From the NCBI GenBank assembly GCA_040437565.1, contig JBDOQK010000015.1, positions 186,001 through 250,000 of the forward strand: 64,000 nucleotides of DNA. The letters are read 5' to 3'. The DNA is from Albugo candida. Lineage: Eukaryota > Oomycota > Peronosporomycetes > Albuginales. This document shows positions 55,465 through 64,000 of this stretch, one piece after another. The notes under the pieces were generated by a model. It was not told the origin of the DNA. It searched no databases and saw nothing but the letters and a program-made list of their open reading frames with translations. The position numbers were made by a program, and so were the translations under genes. How positions within the stretch are numbered: the first letter of the stretch is position 1; each line of letters opens with the position of its first letter.

Positions 55465-57347
55465 TTTAGTGCGGAGACTTTTGGATGGCGACACGCGTCG
55501 AAGAATCAGATTTTAGAGCTTATCCTATCTTAAGGTAAATGTCTGAAAATAGGTGTTCGGATCCATCGAATCTCATTTATTTTAAGTACTTTATGTAAAG
55601 CTACACATGTTTTATGCAAGTGGAAGCCTACGAGTATGAATGAGGCCAACAGGAAGGTGGCTTCCCGAGTGATAGTCATTTACCACTTTAGAATGTCACG
55701 TAGTGGTTGACTAACTCATCACTGGACACACGAATGAGAGAGTACGTGTAATGCTCAAAGCTCTTGGCTCATGCTCTTGACCTTGGCAAAACGCGCAGCA
55801 ACTCCTTTGACTTGAACGTCTTTCCGCGTCGAATTTATGCAACAGGTTTCCGAATGTGAATTTGGGATTCCACTTTGCAGCGGAATTTATGGCACAACTT
55901 TGATCTTTGACTCAACTTCGATGGTATCAGGCACATCCATCTGCGAATTGTTGGCTGACAAGCACAAGTGCATTCCTATATCAGCTGTGCTATGTGGAAT
56001 CAGCAGCTTCGTATCGCCGTTAATGAACTTTGCCCCACCAACGGCGGCATGTGGCGAGCCAAAGTCGTAACGGTAGGAATACGACGGGAGTCCCTATTTT
56101 TCATGATATATTGCATTTGACCGCCATCGAATATGAGGATACAGGAACGCATCTGCGTGACATCTAATTGGCAAACGCTTCTATCATATCCTTTGATATT
56201 CACATGCCAAATCAATCGAACATTACCTTCCGTACCGCATGCTCGTTGCACGATGAGAGTGTGTTGCCATAGTCGACCGCAAGCTCTCATTCAGATTTAG
56301 ATCTGAGAATGAGCCAGTAAATTCAGTATGTACTGAGTCGGTACGATAGCAAAGGGTAAAGATCATTATGATTTGAATTCTTGGCTGATTGACGGCTCTT
56401 ACACCACGCGATTGGCTCTGTTCACAGAAGGATAAAGTAGAAGCTAGCATCAGTTGGGCCATCAGGATCGACCTCTACTCATCACTAAAGGCACTTCATC
56501 CGAAGCGACTCATTCTGCGTACTTCCGTACGGTAACATGCACAGCACATGTTTAATTGAAACGGAGCCTCCATTTGCATCGGCAAAAATAATACTTGGTG
56601 CAGGAAAATGGAGGCCATGTCGATTGGCTAGCCAAGTCTCCAACTTGAATTCCATTAGAAGTGCAAATGTGGACAGTACGATGGTCGGGTGCTTGATCAC
56701 TGTGTATGGCGGTATACTGATTCCAAAATGAGCAACAACGTGAGGAACGCTGGCTAAGCCACAACTGAATAGGGTTCCTACCAACTTGAATTATAGCTGC
56801 AGTGCAACGATGGGCAGCTGACGCTAGCGGAACTTCTATCCATGTATACATGGTATCTTAACACTTTTCTCTCTCTCGGTCTTACAACTTGTGAATTAAT
56901 AAGTTGTCTTGCAATCTGATATTGGAAAGATGGATACTAAAGTATATGATAGCACTCTCGAATATATCTGCAACAGAACAGCGATATTATCATTTCAGCT
57001 GTCCATTAGAGCTGAAATCATGCTCAATTTCTCATAGTGGTAAATGAATCCGATCAAAGTGCTACGGCAAAGATGTCTATGGTAGTCGTGTGTTGCTTAT
57101 TTGAGTGTGATGATACTATAAGCAAAGTTTGCTTCCAGATCAATTTATTCTTTCTGCTGACTCCAATTGCACCTGGAAATGCCTCATTACACCTCTGAGT
57201 CGACTTGTTCTGGTTATTCGTGTAGTAATTCATGTGAGAATTCACCCAACTCTGAGAGCTCAATGGTCATTCGCGCGTCTAATAACAGTCAGGCGCACTT
57301 TATAGAAACAATCAGATCCCGTACCTATAAGCTCGTACGTCACCAGT
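55465..57347. other. Gene-poor stretch with decayed coding traces
   Basis: On the minus strand an open stretch of roughly 105 codons runs from about 56075 to 55762 (RYDFGSPHAAVGGAKFINGD...), broken once by TAA at 55889-55887. Another open frame lies at 56784-56485 (HGLHFPAPSIIFADANGGSV). I recognise no family and cannot join them. They may be remnants of one dead gene. SEC23 and WD40 promoters should flank the region. Confidence 0.35.
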
Positions 57348-59567
57348 ATGCCGAGTGAGTCGACTGTGCCTCCTGCCGCTTCAAACGAACAAACCGAATC
57401 CTCTTCACCACCTTCCTCCACTACAAACATTCCTATTGACGATGCCCCAGCACCACGCTGGCATCATGTCGGTCACCATCGTACAACAATTCGCCCGGAA
57501 TCAACTTTTGACTCTTCTCAGACCTCCATCCAACTTGAGATTCTTGGAATGATCGCAGAGTATCTCCAGTCAGAAGGATTTCCATTATCAAGTGCCGTTC
57601 TTCAAGACGAGTCTAATGTCCGCTTAATGGAGAAATTCCACGATAAGGAAATGTTCCATCGAATGTCGAAAGCGATACAAGATGGGAACTGGAATTTGAT
57701 CGCTAAGCTGATCACCAAGCATTTCAAGACGATTAGTGCGCAACAAGGCTTATTGTATGCGATTTGTAAGCAAGAGTACCTCGAGCTCATTGATCGTCAA
57801 GAGTATCAAAAGGCGTTCACGTTTCTTATGACACATCTGAAGCCTTTGGAACGCGTGAGTAAAATGTATCACCACAATGAGTTTCAAGATCTTTGCTATT
57901 TGCTGACGTGTAAATCTGTCAAAGAAGCTCCCTGCTTTCGTTCATGGGAAGGCGTATATAAGTCTCGCCAAAAGCTGATTGAGCAGCTGAAGTCAACTTT
58001 TGAGATGGACGATTTTATGATGATAATGTCTGTGCCGATGTCCGTATCGACGAACAACGAATGCCCACAAAAAAGTAATAATGAGACAACAGAGAAAACC
58101 GTGACGAGTGATGACAACCCTTCCGATAACGACTCCGTTGTACATGTACCAGAAGATCGTTTACTCACATTGCTGCATCAAAGTGTTGCGTACCAAATGG
58201 AATTCAGTCGATATCACCCCAAAATTGTGCCCAAGGTCACCACGCTGCTGCGAGACTACGAGTGTGAGGTTGTTCCAAACGTGGTCAAGGTCACGTACGA
58301 GGGTCATATGCAAAATGTAAAGTATGTCACTTTTCTCGGTCACGATGGTGAATTCCTTGCCTCTGGATCGAGTGATGCAACCATTAAAATTTGGCCCGTT
58401 GAACCTTCAGATGACGTTAAGCGGAAGCCGAGGGCTACGACCACGGATGATGTGACCGAGAACAACCAGAAAGGTATGATCTGCAACAAGTGGGTTCAGG
58501 AACTGCGGGGTCATGCTTCCCGAATTTGGTACCTGAGCTCCAATCATGCTGGATCGAGATTGTACTCAGCATCCGGTGACGGTACTGTGAAAATCTGGGA
58601 TCTTCGCTCCACGATCGACACATTGACATCATCTGCATTTCGAGATGAATCGCTTGATGATTCGATTTTCAATACAGCCGTCTTGTCCAGCGAGAAAGAT
58701 CTTTGTGATTCGAGCTCCCACCAGCGACTTTGTATAGCGACCTTGGACGCGACACAAGCGCGTACAGAGTGCAGTGATGCTGACGCCGCTATCTATAAGA
58801 ACCATCTTGGGGACATTTACTCGGTAGCGTTGCATCCACACGAGCTACATCTTGTCACCGGAGGATACGACCAACGTGTTCGCTTGTTTGATATCGAGAC
58901 AAATACAATGGTGAAGACTTTCCGCGGGCATGCTGCCTCCGTCTGTGACGCTCAATTCAACCGCCACGCAAACTTGATAGTCAGTGGGTCCAAAGACGGC
59001 ACCATTCGATTTTGGGATATTCTCAGTGGACTCTGTGTGCATACCTTGCGCCAGACACTCGGTGAAGTAACTTCCATCTCATTGGCGTCCAATGGCTTCC
59101 TTCTTCTCAGTGGCTCTCGAAATAATAGCAATCGACTTTGGGATCTACGAATGCTTCACGCGCCTCGTTCTCACTTACAAATGTCGAGTACAGCTCCGCA
59201 GAAACCAACTCGGAATCTGTACACAACAGCAGGGACGTCCACGAGCGAGCATTCGACGCTCTCAACTCATCCACGTCATCATCAATGGCAAGAATCACGA
59301 CCTGTGCAGCGCTTCAAAGGACATCAAAACACTGCGAAAAATGTCGTCCGAGCTTCATTTGGACCACGTGAAGCGTTTGTGCTAGGAGGATCAGAAGACG
59401 GAGCAATCTACATTTGGGATGTCACCACTGGAAAGCTTCTTGAGAAACTCTGCGGACATTCTGGGGTCACATATAACGCAATGTGGCACGAGAAACAAGC
59501 TTTGATGGCGTCAAGTTCGCATGATGCTACTGTGAAAACGTGGTGGTGGCGTGAGCAATCTCGTTGA
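57348..59567 (+). CDS. LisH/CTLH-WD40 protein (SMU1/WDR26-like architecture)
   Basis: Single exon, 739 residues. After a Pro/Ser-rich start, a LisH-like segment (about residues 63-95: QLEILGMIAEYLQSEGFPLS) and a CTLH region (about 95-165: AIQDGNWNLIAKLITKHFKT) precede seven WD40 blades, e.g. HDGEFLASGSSDATIKIWPV, GSRLYSASGDGTVKIWDLRS, LVTGGYDQRVRLFDIET, LIVSGSKDGTIRFWDILSG and FVLGGSEDGAIYIWDV. LisH/CTLH modules dimerise. Relatives act in splicing (SMU1) or in the CTLH ubiquitin ligase (WDR26); the sequence alone does not decide between them. Confidence 0.82.
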   Translation: MPSESTVPPAASNEQTESSSPPSSTTNIPIDDAPAPRWHHVGHHRTTIRPESTFDSSQTSIQLEILGMIAEYLQSEGFPLSSAVLQDESNVRLMEKFHDKEMFHRMSKAIQDGNWNLIAKLITKHFKTISAQQGLLYAICKQEYLELIDRQEYQKAFTFLMTHLKPLERVSKMYHHNEFQDLCYLLTCKSVKEAPCFRSWEGVYKSRQKLIEQLKSTFEMDDFMMIMSVPMSVSTNNECPQKSNNETTEKTVTSDDNPSDNDSVVHVPEDRLLTLLHQSVAYQMEFSRYHPKIVPKVTTLLRDYECEVVPNVVKVTYEGHMQNVKYVTFLGHDGEFLASGSSDATIKIWPVEPSDDVKRKPRATTTDDVTENNQKGMICNKWVQELRGHASRIWYLSSNHAGSRLYSASGDGTVKIWDLRSTIDTLTSSAFRDESLDDSIFNTAVLSSEKDLCDSSSHQRLCIATLDATQARTECSDADAAIYKNHLGDIYSVALHPHELHLVTGGYDQRVRLFDIETNTMVKTFRGHAASVCDAQFNRHANLIVSGSKDGTIRFWDILSGLCVHTLRQTLGEVTSISLASNGFLLLSGSRNNSNRLWDLRMLHAPRSHLQMSSTAPQKPTRNLYTTAGTSTSEHSTLSTHPRHHQWQESRPVQRFKGHQNTAKNVVRASFGPREAFVLGGSEDGAIYIWDVTTGKLLEKLCGHSGVTYNAMWHEKQALMASSSHDATVKTWWWREQSR

Positions 59568-59655
59568 TACTGATGCAGATATCGAGCATCGAATGTCCAA
59601 CTTTGCAATGTATATTTATTGTGTCGTAGTATCAATCTGCATGCGTAGCAACGAG

Positions 59656-61159
59656 TCATCTACTTGCGGCTTCATGAGCTCTTGAAAGGGCCAAGTCGAA
59701 ATGCTCTTGACAAACGCACGTGTGTCCATGACGGACAGCTAATAAAGCAGCCTCATTGACCAGATTTGCTAATTCTGCACCGCTTTGTTGCCCCATGATC
59801 CCGCAATTTTCAGCGACACGATTTAGATCAACATCATCGCCCAGTTTCACACGTCGTGTATGGAGCTTCAGAATGTCCAAACGTCCTTTGTGGTCTGGTA
59901 GACCGACGTATACATGGCGATCAAATCGTCCAGGACGACATAATGCTGGATCGAGTACTTGAGGACGATTTGTAGCTGCAATCACAATAACGCTATTGGA
60001 TTCACTTCCTGCAAATCCGTCCATTTCTGTCAATAGCTGATTCAATGTTTGCTCGCGCTCATCGTTTGAGTTAATTCCCCCTCGAGCTTTCGCCAACGCG
60101 TCGATTTCATCGATAAAGATGATACAACGGTCGTAAGATGCCGCTTGAGTGAACAGATCTCTGACTCTTGCTGCACCTCGTCCAACCAGCATTTCAACAA
60201 AATCCGAAGCGGAGCAGAACAAGAATGCGACGTTTGCTTCTGCCGCCAATGCTCGAGCCAACAGCGTTTTCCCAGTTCCAGATGGTCCACAAAGTAAGAT
60301 TCCTTTGGGCACTCGTGCTCCAATTGCTCGATATCGGTCAGGATTATGCAAAAAATCGACGATTTCTTCCAACTCTTTGCGTGCGCTATCAATTCCTCCA
60401 ACATCTTGGAAGCTGACACTCTGTTGCGTGATGTCATTTTGCTCCTCATTGGCTTTACTTTCGCCTATATCAACGCCCAATAGTGTGCGGTTTTTAAAAG
60501 TTTTCCAGAAGGCCCACCATTTGGAGCTGTTTCGATTCAAAAAGCGTTTGTCTCGTCCATTTTTTCCAACGCCATCAGAACCCGTTCCAGGAAGAATTGT
60601 CTTGAGCATGCGATAGGTAAAGATAAGGTATCTAGGTGGAGATGGTGAGAGGTTTTGTCAGCTTTCGACACCTAATTTGGACTCACAGAAAAGGAAAAAG
60701 CGCCAGTAAAATCGATCCTAATCGCTTCGGTGTAGGCCGAAATACTTCAAAGGAAATGTTGGACTGCAACATCAACTTATAGAGGCTCCATGGATTCATT
60801 TGTGCGGGGATAAGAACTCTACAATATGATAGTGGTGTGCATCAAAGATTGATTTTTAGAATGAAACGATGCACGTACTTGTATGCAGGCTGCAAGGATG
60901 AGTCTATGGGTTTCACACATATGAATGTGGGTGCCATCCATACGTGCTGGATCTTTTGTGCAGCGATATGGTGAATGAACGTGCTTAGATGCTGCGTAGG
61001 TAATGATCCGGCGTTAGGACGTGAAAGAAGCGATTTTGACGCAATTTTGGATGAAGCGATGGATTTCAGCAATGTCGTCAGATGATTAAATGCTTTTCTT
61101 GAAAGGAGGAAAAGCGCGATGAAATATAGCGTTCGCCGGGCAACTTGATAATGTGTCAT
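59656..61159 (-). CDS. FtsH-like AAA ATPase lacking the protease domain
   Basis: Exons 61159-60879, 60818-60687, 60631-59656; 1389 nt, 462 residues. The N-terminal part is basic (mitochondrion-like), followed by a hydrophobic membrane segment spliced across 60687/60631 ([20 protein letters not shown]). The AAA module is complete: [20 protein letters not shown], Walker [21 protein letters not shown], Walker [18 protein letters not shown], sensor 1 [20 protein letters not shown], and arginine finger [13 protein letters not shown]. The closing helix [16 protein letters not shown] is FtsH-type, but the protein stops soon after and there is no HExxH peptidase domain. It may unfold or extract membrane proteins, or be a FtsHi-type pseudo-protease. 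The first ATG is not certain; the frame is open to 61369. Confidence 0.82.
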
Positions 61160-61716
61160 TATTGTGTTCCAACGAGCGTATCCGTTCCTGATAGCTACGC
61201 TAATACCGGTTTTATCAGCAGTAGCGGAATCGATTCGAAGTTTGTGCGAGTTGAATTCACAACGAATCCTTGACCTAAATCTCTGCGCAACGGATGGGTG
61301 AATCGTTACTATAGTAGCGATGCTGTACTGGTAAGAAGTGGTACAAAATAGCTTGCTGTTATGATCCAAAAATCAAAAGGAAGCTGGTGTAAACACGGCA
61401 AGATCTTGCTCAGTACCGCTATGAATAAATCACGTAGTTGCTAAAGTACTTCAGCGTTCTTCGACGCTATGGAAGCTAACAAACTTCAAAGGCAACGCTT
61501 CTGCAATTCCACCGAACGACAAATTCGGGATTGCTCTTCCATTCCTTTTCCAGGCTTCCCAGTTAGCGTTAAAAGGATCCGTGTATACTCACTTCCATCA
61601 TCTTTGATAAATTCCCACAGAGTCTCTCTTCGTATCGTCTATATATATCTGCCTTGATCACCTCTCCAACCCGTTCGACCATTCGACAAGAGCCACTCGA
61701 GCGTTAAATTTTCCCA
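61160..61716. other. Divergent spacer
   Basis: Between the AAA ATPase (minus) and the CCDC81-like gene (plus). The minus frame of the ATPase stays open to 61369 without ATG and may be an upstream exon or leader. No other feature supported. Confidence 0.5.
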
Positions 61717-64000
61717 ATGGAGCGTCTGACCCAAACGCAAACCGTGACGGAAGAGCAAATTTTCTGCGATCTGATCGATGATATTTCGTGCTTTGACCAA
61801 GCTTTGGCCCATCAGAGTGTTACTCAAGGTTTAGGCTCTCTTCCCAATGCCGCTTTGTTGCCATTTTTGAAAGACCGAACGTCCCGAGCTTCCAATTCGC
61901 AAACACTTTCAACCGTTTGGAATTTTCTTTCCGATTGGGTTCGAGCTCAGGTGATGGATTAGTAGGCTTCGTTTTCATTCCAACTATGCACTGAGCACGT
62001 AATTAGTAGTTAGCCATGGATGCGCCAGCCTCGATTCCAGGCTTTGGCACAATTACGCAACAATCTGAAGAAGTATTATTGTTTGAACCCGATCCGACAT
62101 TCTTAGACAGGCATGCTTTAAAAGTTGAAAGAGATTTTCCTTTTCTTGAAGGGACCAAAAAATCGCCAAACATTTCGTTCGAGGACCAAAGAGAGTATGA
62201 TGCAGATTTGTTTTTGTTCAATTTTGTTGAAATGGCTGCATGTTGTGCTTCCGACTCTGGTGGACAAGCAAAAGCCTGGTTAGATGTTTTACTACAGACA
62301 TTGGGTTTTGCGTTGAGAAATCATGACAAGGTAGACGATCTACTATGCGAATATACTTTCTCATTGATTTCTGTCAAATAGATTGAGCTGGATATCGGAA
62401 GTGGTATCATTTGTTGTGATAACAAAAAGATATCACGGCATATGAAGCAAAAAGAGGTACAAGGAATGCAAACGATCTGGTTCTATCCGTCTCCTGGTGA
62501 ATATCCTTTGGCTTTTAGATGCGTGATTTGGATGCTCTTCATGACGATTTGTTCACAAAGTACGTACTTGACCTCTGTCAAAGGACTTTGTCATCTGATT
62601 GCAGGCTTTGACTAAGAGCCGATAACTCTGATTGTAGAATTCGAATTCCACGTCGCCCTTCAGCATTCGATCACGTAAAACATTCAGATGCGTTGCCGAC
62701 GCGATCTCATACAAGAAAACTCAAAGATTCCGCCCCTCAGCGGACAGAATCACCTCGTCAGATAAAGCTCAACCGGAGCTTTGAAAGTGTCAGAAAACAG
62801 CAAAATTTGTGCACACATAGCACGAGTTGTGACGAGCCATCAGGCATTTTTGTTCCTCTATTTGACAAGATGGGGCAGACGTTGTGCGTAGAACCAGACA
62901 TGCGCACGGCTATGGCTCCATCTAATAGAATAGGCTCCAATTACACGCCGACGGCTCTGCAATTATGCATGCATAGAGGTCTAACATCGGCGGGAATATC
63001 TTTGAATAATGAATCTTTCAATCGGGGAGAGGTTCATGAGTGGTCTCAAGCGGTAATAGCTGATGAAGTTGAAGCTTCCGACAATCGATATATGAGGTAT
63101 CTGAACGAGCTGGATGAATATGATCATCTACAGTGGCAAATTCCGCCCCCTTCGTGTGACTTTATCGATTCTATTTTTCAAGCTTCAAAGAGGCACCTCA
63201 ATGTATTACTTGATCACCCAAAGACTTTCAATGATCAGCTTATTTCTACATTGAGGGTGGAGCTCGCGAGAAGATACACTCGCAGCACACGAAAGGCTGT
63301 TCTCAACTACATATTACTTCGTGATACAACGAGAAAACGACTTCAAATTTATCATGGATCTCCTTCGTCGATGGTGCTTCCAAACAATTTTGTCTGGAAT
63401 AATCTGACCGGAGACGAATACGGATGCCTGTCAGATCTAAAGGCTCTGATCTCAAGCACCCCGACCAAAGCACTTACTTCAAATTTGAGGCAGACTGAAT
63501 GCATGATAAAAGATTCTACTTCACCTCGTTCGCTGATAAATCTACNNNNNNNNNNNNNNNNNNNNNNNNNNNNNNNNNNNNNNNNNNNNNNNNNNNNNNN
63601 NNNNNNNNNNNNNNNNNNNNNNNNNNNNNNNNNNNNNNNNNNNNNTGGAATAATCTGACCGGAGACGAATACGGATGCCTGTCAGATCTAAAGGCTCTGA
63701 TCTCAAGCACCCCGACCAAAGCACTTACTTCAAATTTGAGGCAGACTGAATGCATGATAAAAGATTCTACTTCACCTCGTTCGCTGATAAATCTACTATG
63801 GATACTGTCAAAACCACAAGCGTATACTGTTCTGAAGACGTCATACGCTATGCTTGAGTCAATTCAGCTATTTGATTTACCATCATTAGAAGCACTTTCA
63901 AATTTTAACTCGTACGGCTCTCAATCGCAAGGCACACGGCCTTTGTACCTGCTTGGGTTCAAGGCGAAGCAAATTCATCACGCAGAAAAATCGAAAGAGA
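61717..64000 (+). CDS. CCDC81-like protein with N-terminal HU-type domains (partial, multi-exon)
   Basis: Inferred exons 61717-61950, 62010-62330, 62382-62456, 62519-62559, 62638 to beyond the right edge; all introns are GT-AG and the frame is kept throughout. Splicing joins TLSTVWNFLSDWVRAQ to LAMDAPASIPGFGTIT, and ALRNHDK to IELDIGSGIICCDNKK. This resembles the HU-like domains of CCDC81-family (centrosomal or ciliary) proteins. The long last exon (RSHTRKLKDSAPQRTESPRQ ... RRYTRSTRKAVLNYILLRDT) has no clear family; a weak likeness to axonemal dynein tails is noted but not trusted. Alternative splicing of the fourth intron to 62605 would stop at 62611. Two genes rather than one remain possible. 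Confidence 0.5.
63395..63796. repeat. 151-bp artefactual duplication around an assembly gap
   Basis: Bases 63395-63545 recur at 63646-63796 on either side of 100 N (63546-63645). This is a contig overlap inside the last exon of the CCDC81-like gene; the correct reading continues at 63797. Confidence 0.93.

Noticed and set aside
62693-63658. Axonemal dynein heavy chain N terminus
   Set aside because: Only a short YxLLRDTxRKRL-like stretch resembles dynein tails; the frame lacks its own ATG and splices better onto the CCDC81-like exons.
1-64000. tRNA genes or CRISPR arrays
   Set aside because: No cloverleaf with a convincing T-arm was found by eye, and the only direct repeats are gap artefacts. 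A covariance-model scan would be needed to exclude tRNAs fully.

Overview
The window is nuclear DNA of a compact eukaryote, most likely an oomycete (water mould). I infer this from dense genes on both strands with intergenic gaps often under 100 bp, many introns of about 50-60 nt, a MinD protein with a leader-like N terminus (mitochondrial Min proteins persist in some stramenopiles), a CBM48-type starch-binding module on 6-phosphofructo-2-kinase/fructose-2,6-bisphosphatase, and a PH plus FYVE-like PI4-kinase. The low repeat load and compactness would fit an obligate parasite such as Albugo. That genus call is an inference, not something the sequence proves.

Layout. 1-3414: end of COP9 signalosome subunit 6, seryl-tRNA synthetase and ERO1. 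3447-7117: a decayed IS630/Tc1-mariner-like DNA transposon with 27-bp terminal inverted repeats and TA at both ends. It carries two genes on the minus strand: a broken DDE transposase and a broken Fanzor (eukaryotic TnpB-like) nuclease whose catalytic half is still one open frame. 7150-13264: an eight-exon aldehyde dehydrogenase, an auxilin-like J protein and octanoyltransferase. 13311-14726: a phosphopantothenoylcysteine decarboxylase fused in frame to a CENP-B/pogo-type DNA-binding domain. 15607-18088: a PDK1-like kinase spliced in frame onto a degenerate CPPED1-like phosphoesterase domain. 18909-28064: TRM6, a KLHDC4-like kelch protein, MinD, a BED/hAT-derived protein and a secreted astacin-like protease. 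28065-32799: a gene-poor island of about 4.7 kb. 32800-64000: METTL21-like methyltransferase, PFKFB, a membrane-anchored GH5 hydrolase, BCAS2/SPF27, a small unknown protein, TFIIIC subunit 5, the PH/FYVE/PI4K, a large WD40 protein, a small secreted protein, prolyl-tRNA synthetase with an editing domain, SEC23, a second gene-poor stretch, a LisH/CTLH/WD40 protein, an FtsH-like AAA ATPase without protease domain, and the start of a CCDC81-like protein running off the right edge.

Most genes are housekeeping: tRNA charging and modification, ER oxidative folding, COPII transport, CoA and lipoate synthesis, phosphoinositide and sugar-phosphate signalling, splicing and Pol III transcription. The unusual material is the Fanzor transposon, three multidomain fusions and two GC-AG introns.

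Assembly warning. There are eight runs of exactly 100 N. Six are flanked by the same sequence on both sides (20, 376, 172, 185, 20 and 151 bp), so those gaps are unmerged contig overlaps and not real duplications. I inferred exon structures by hand from splice sites, open frame and family conservation; nearly all summed coding lengths come out as exact multiples of three.
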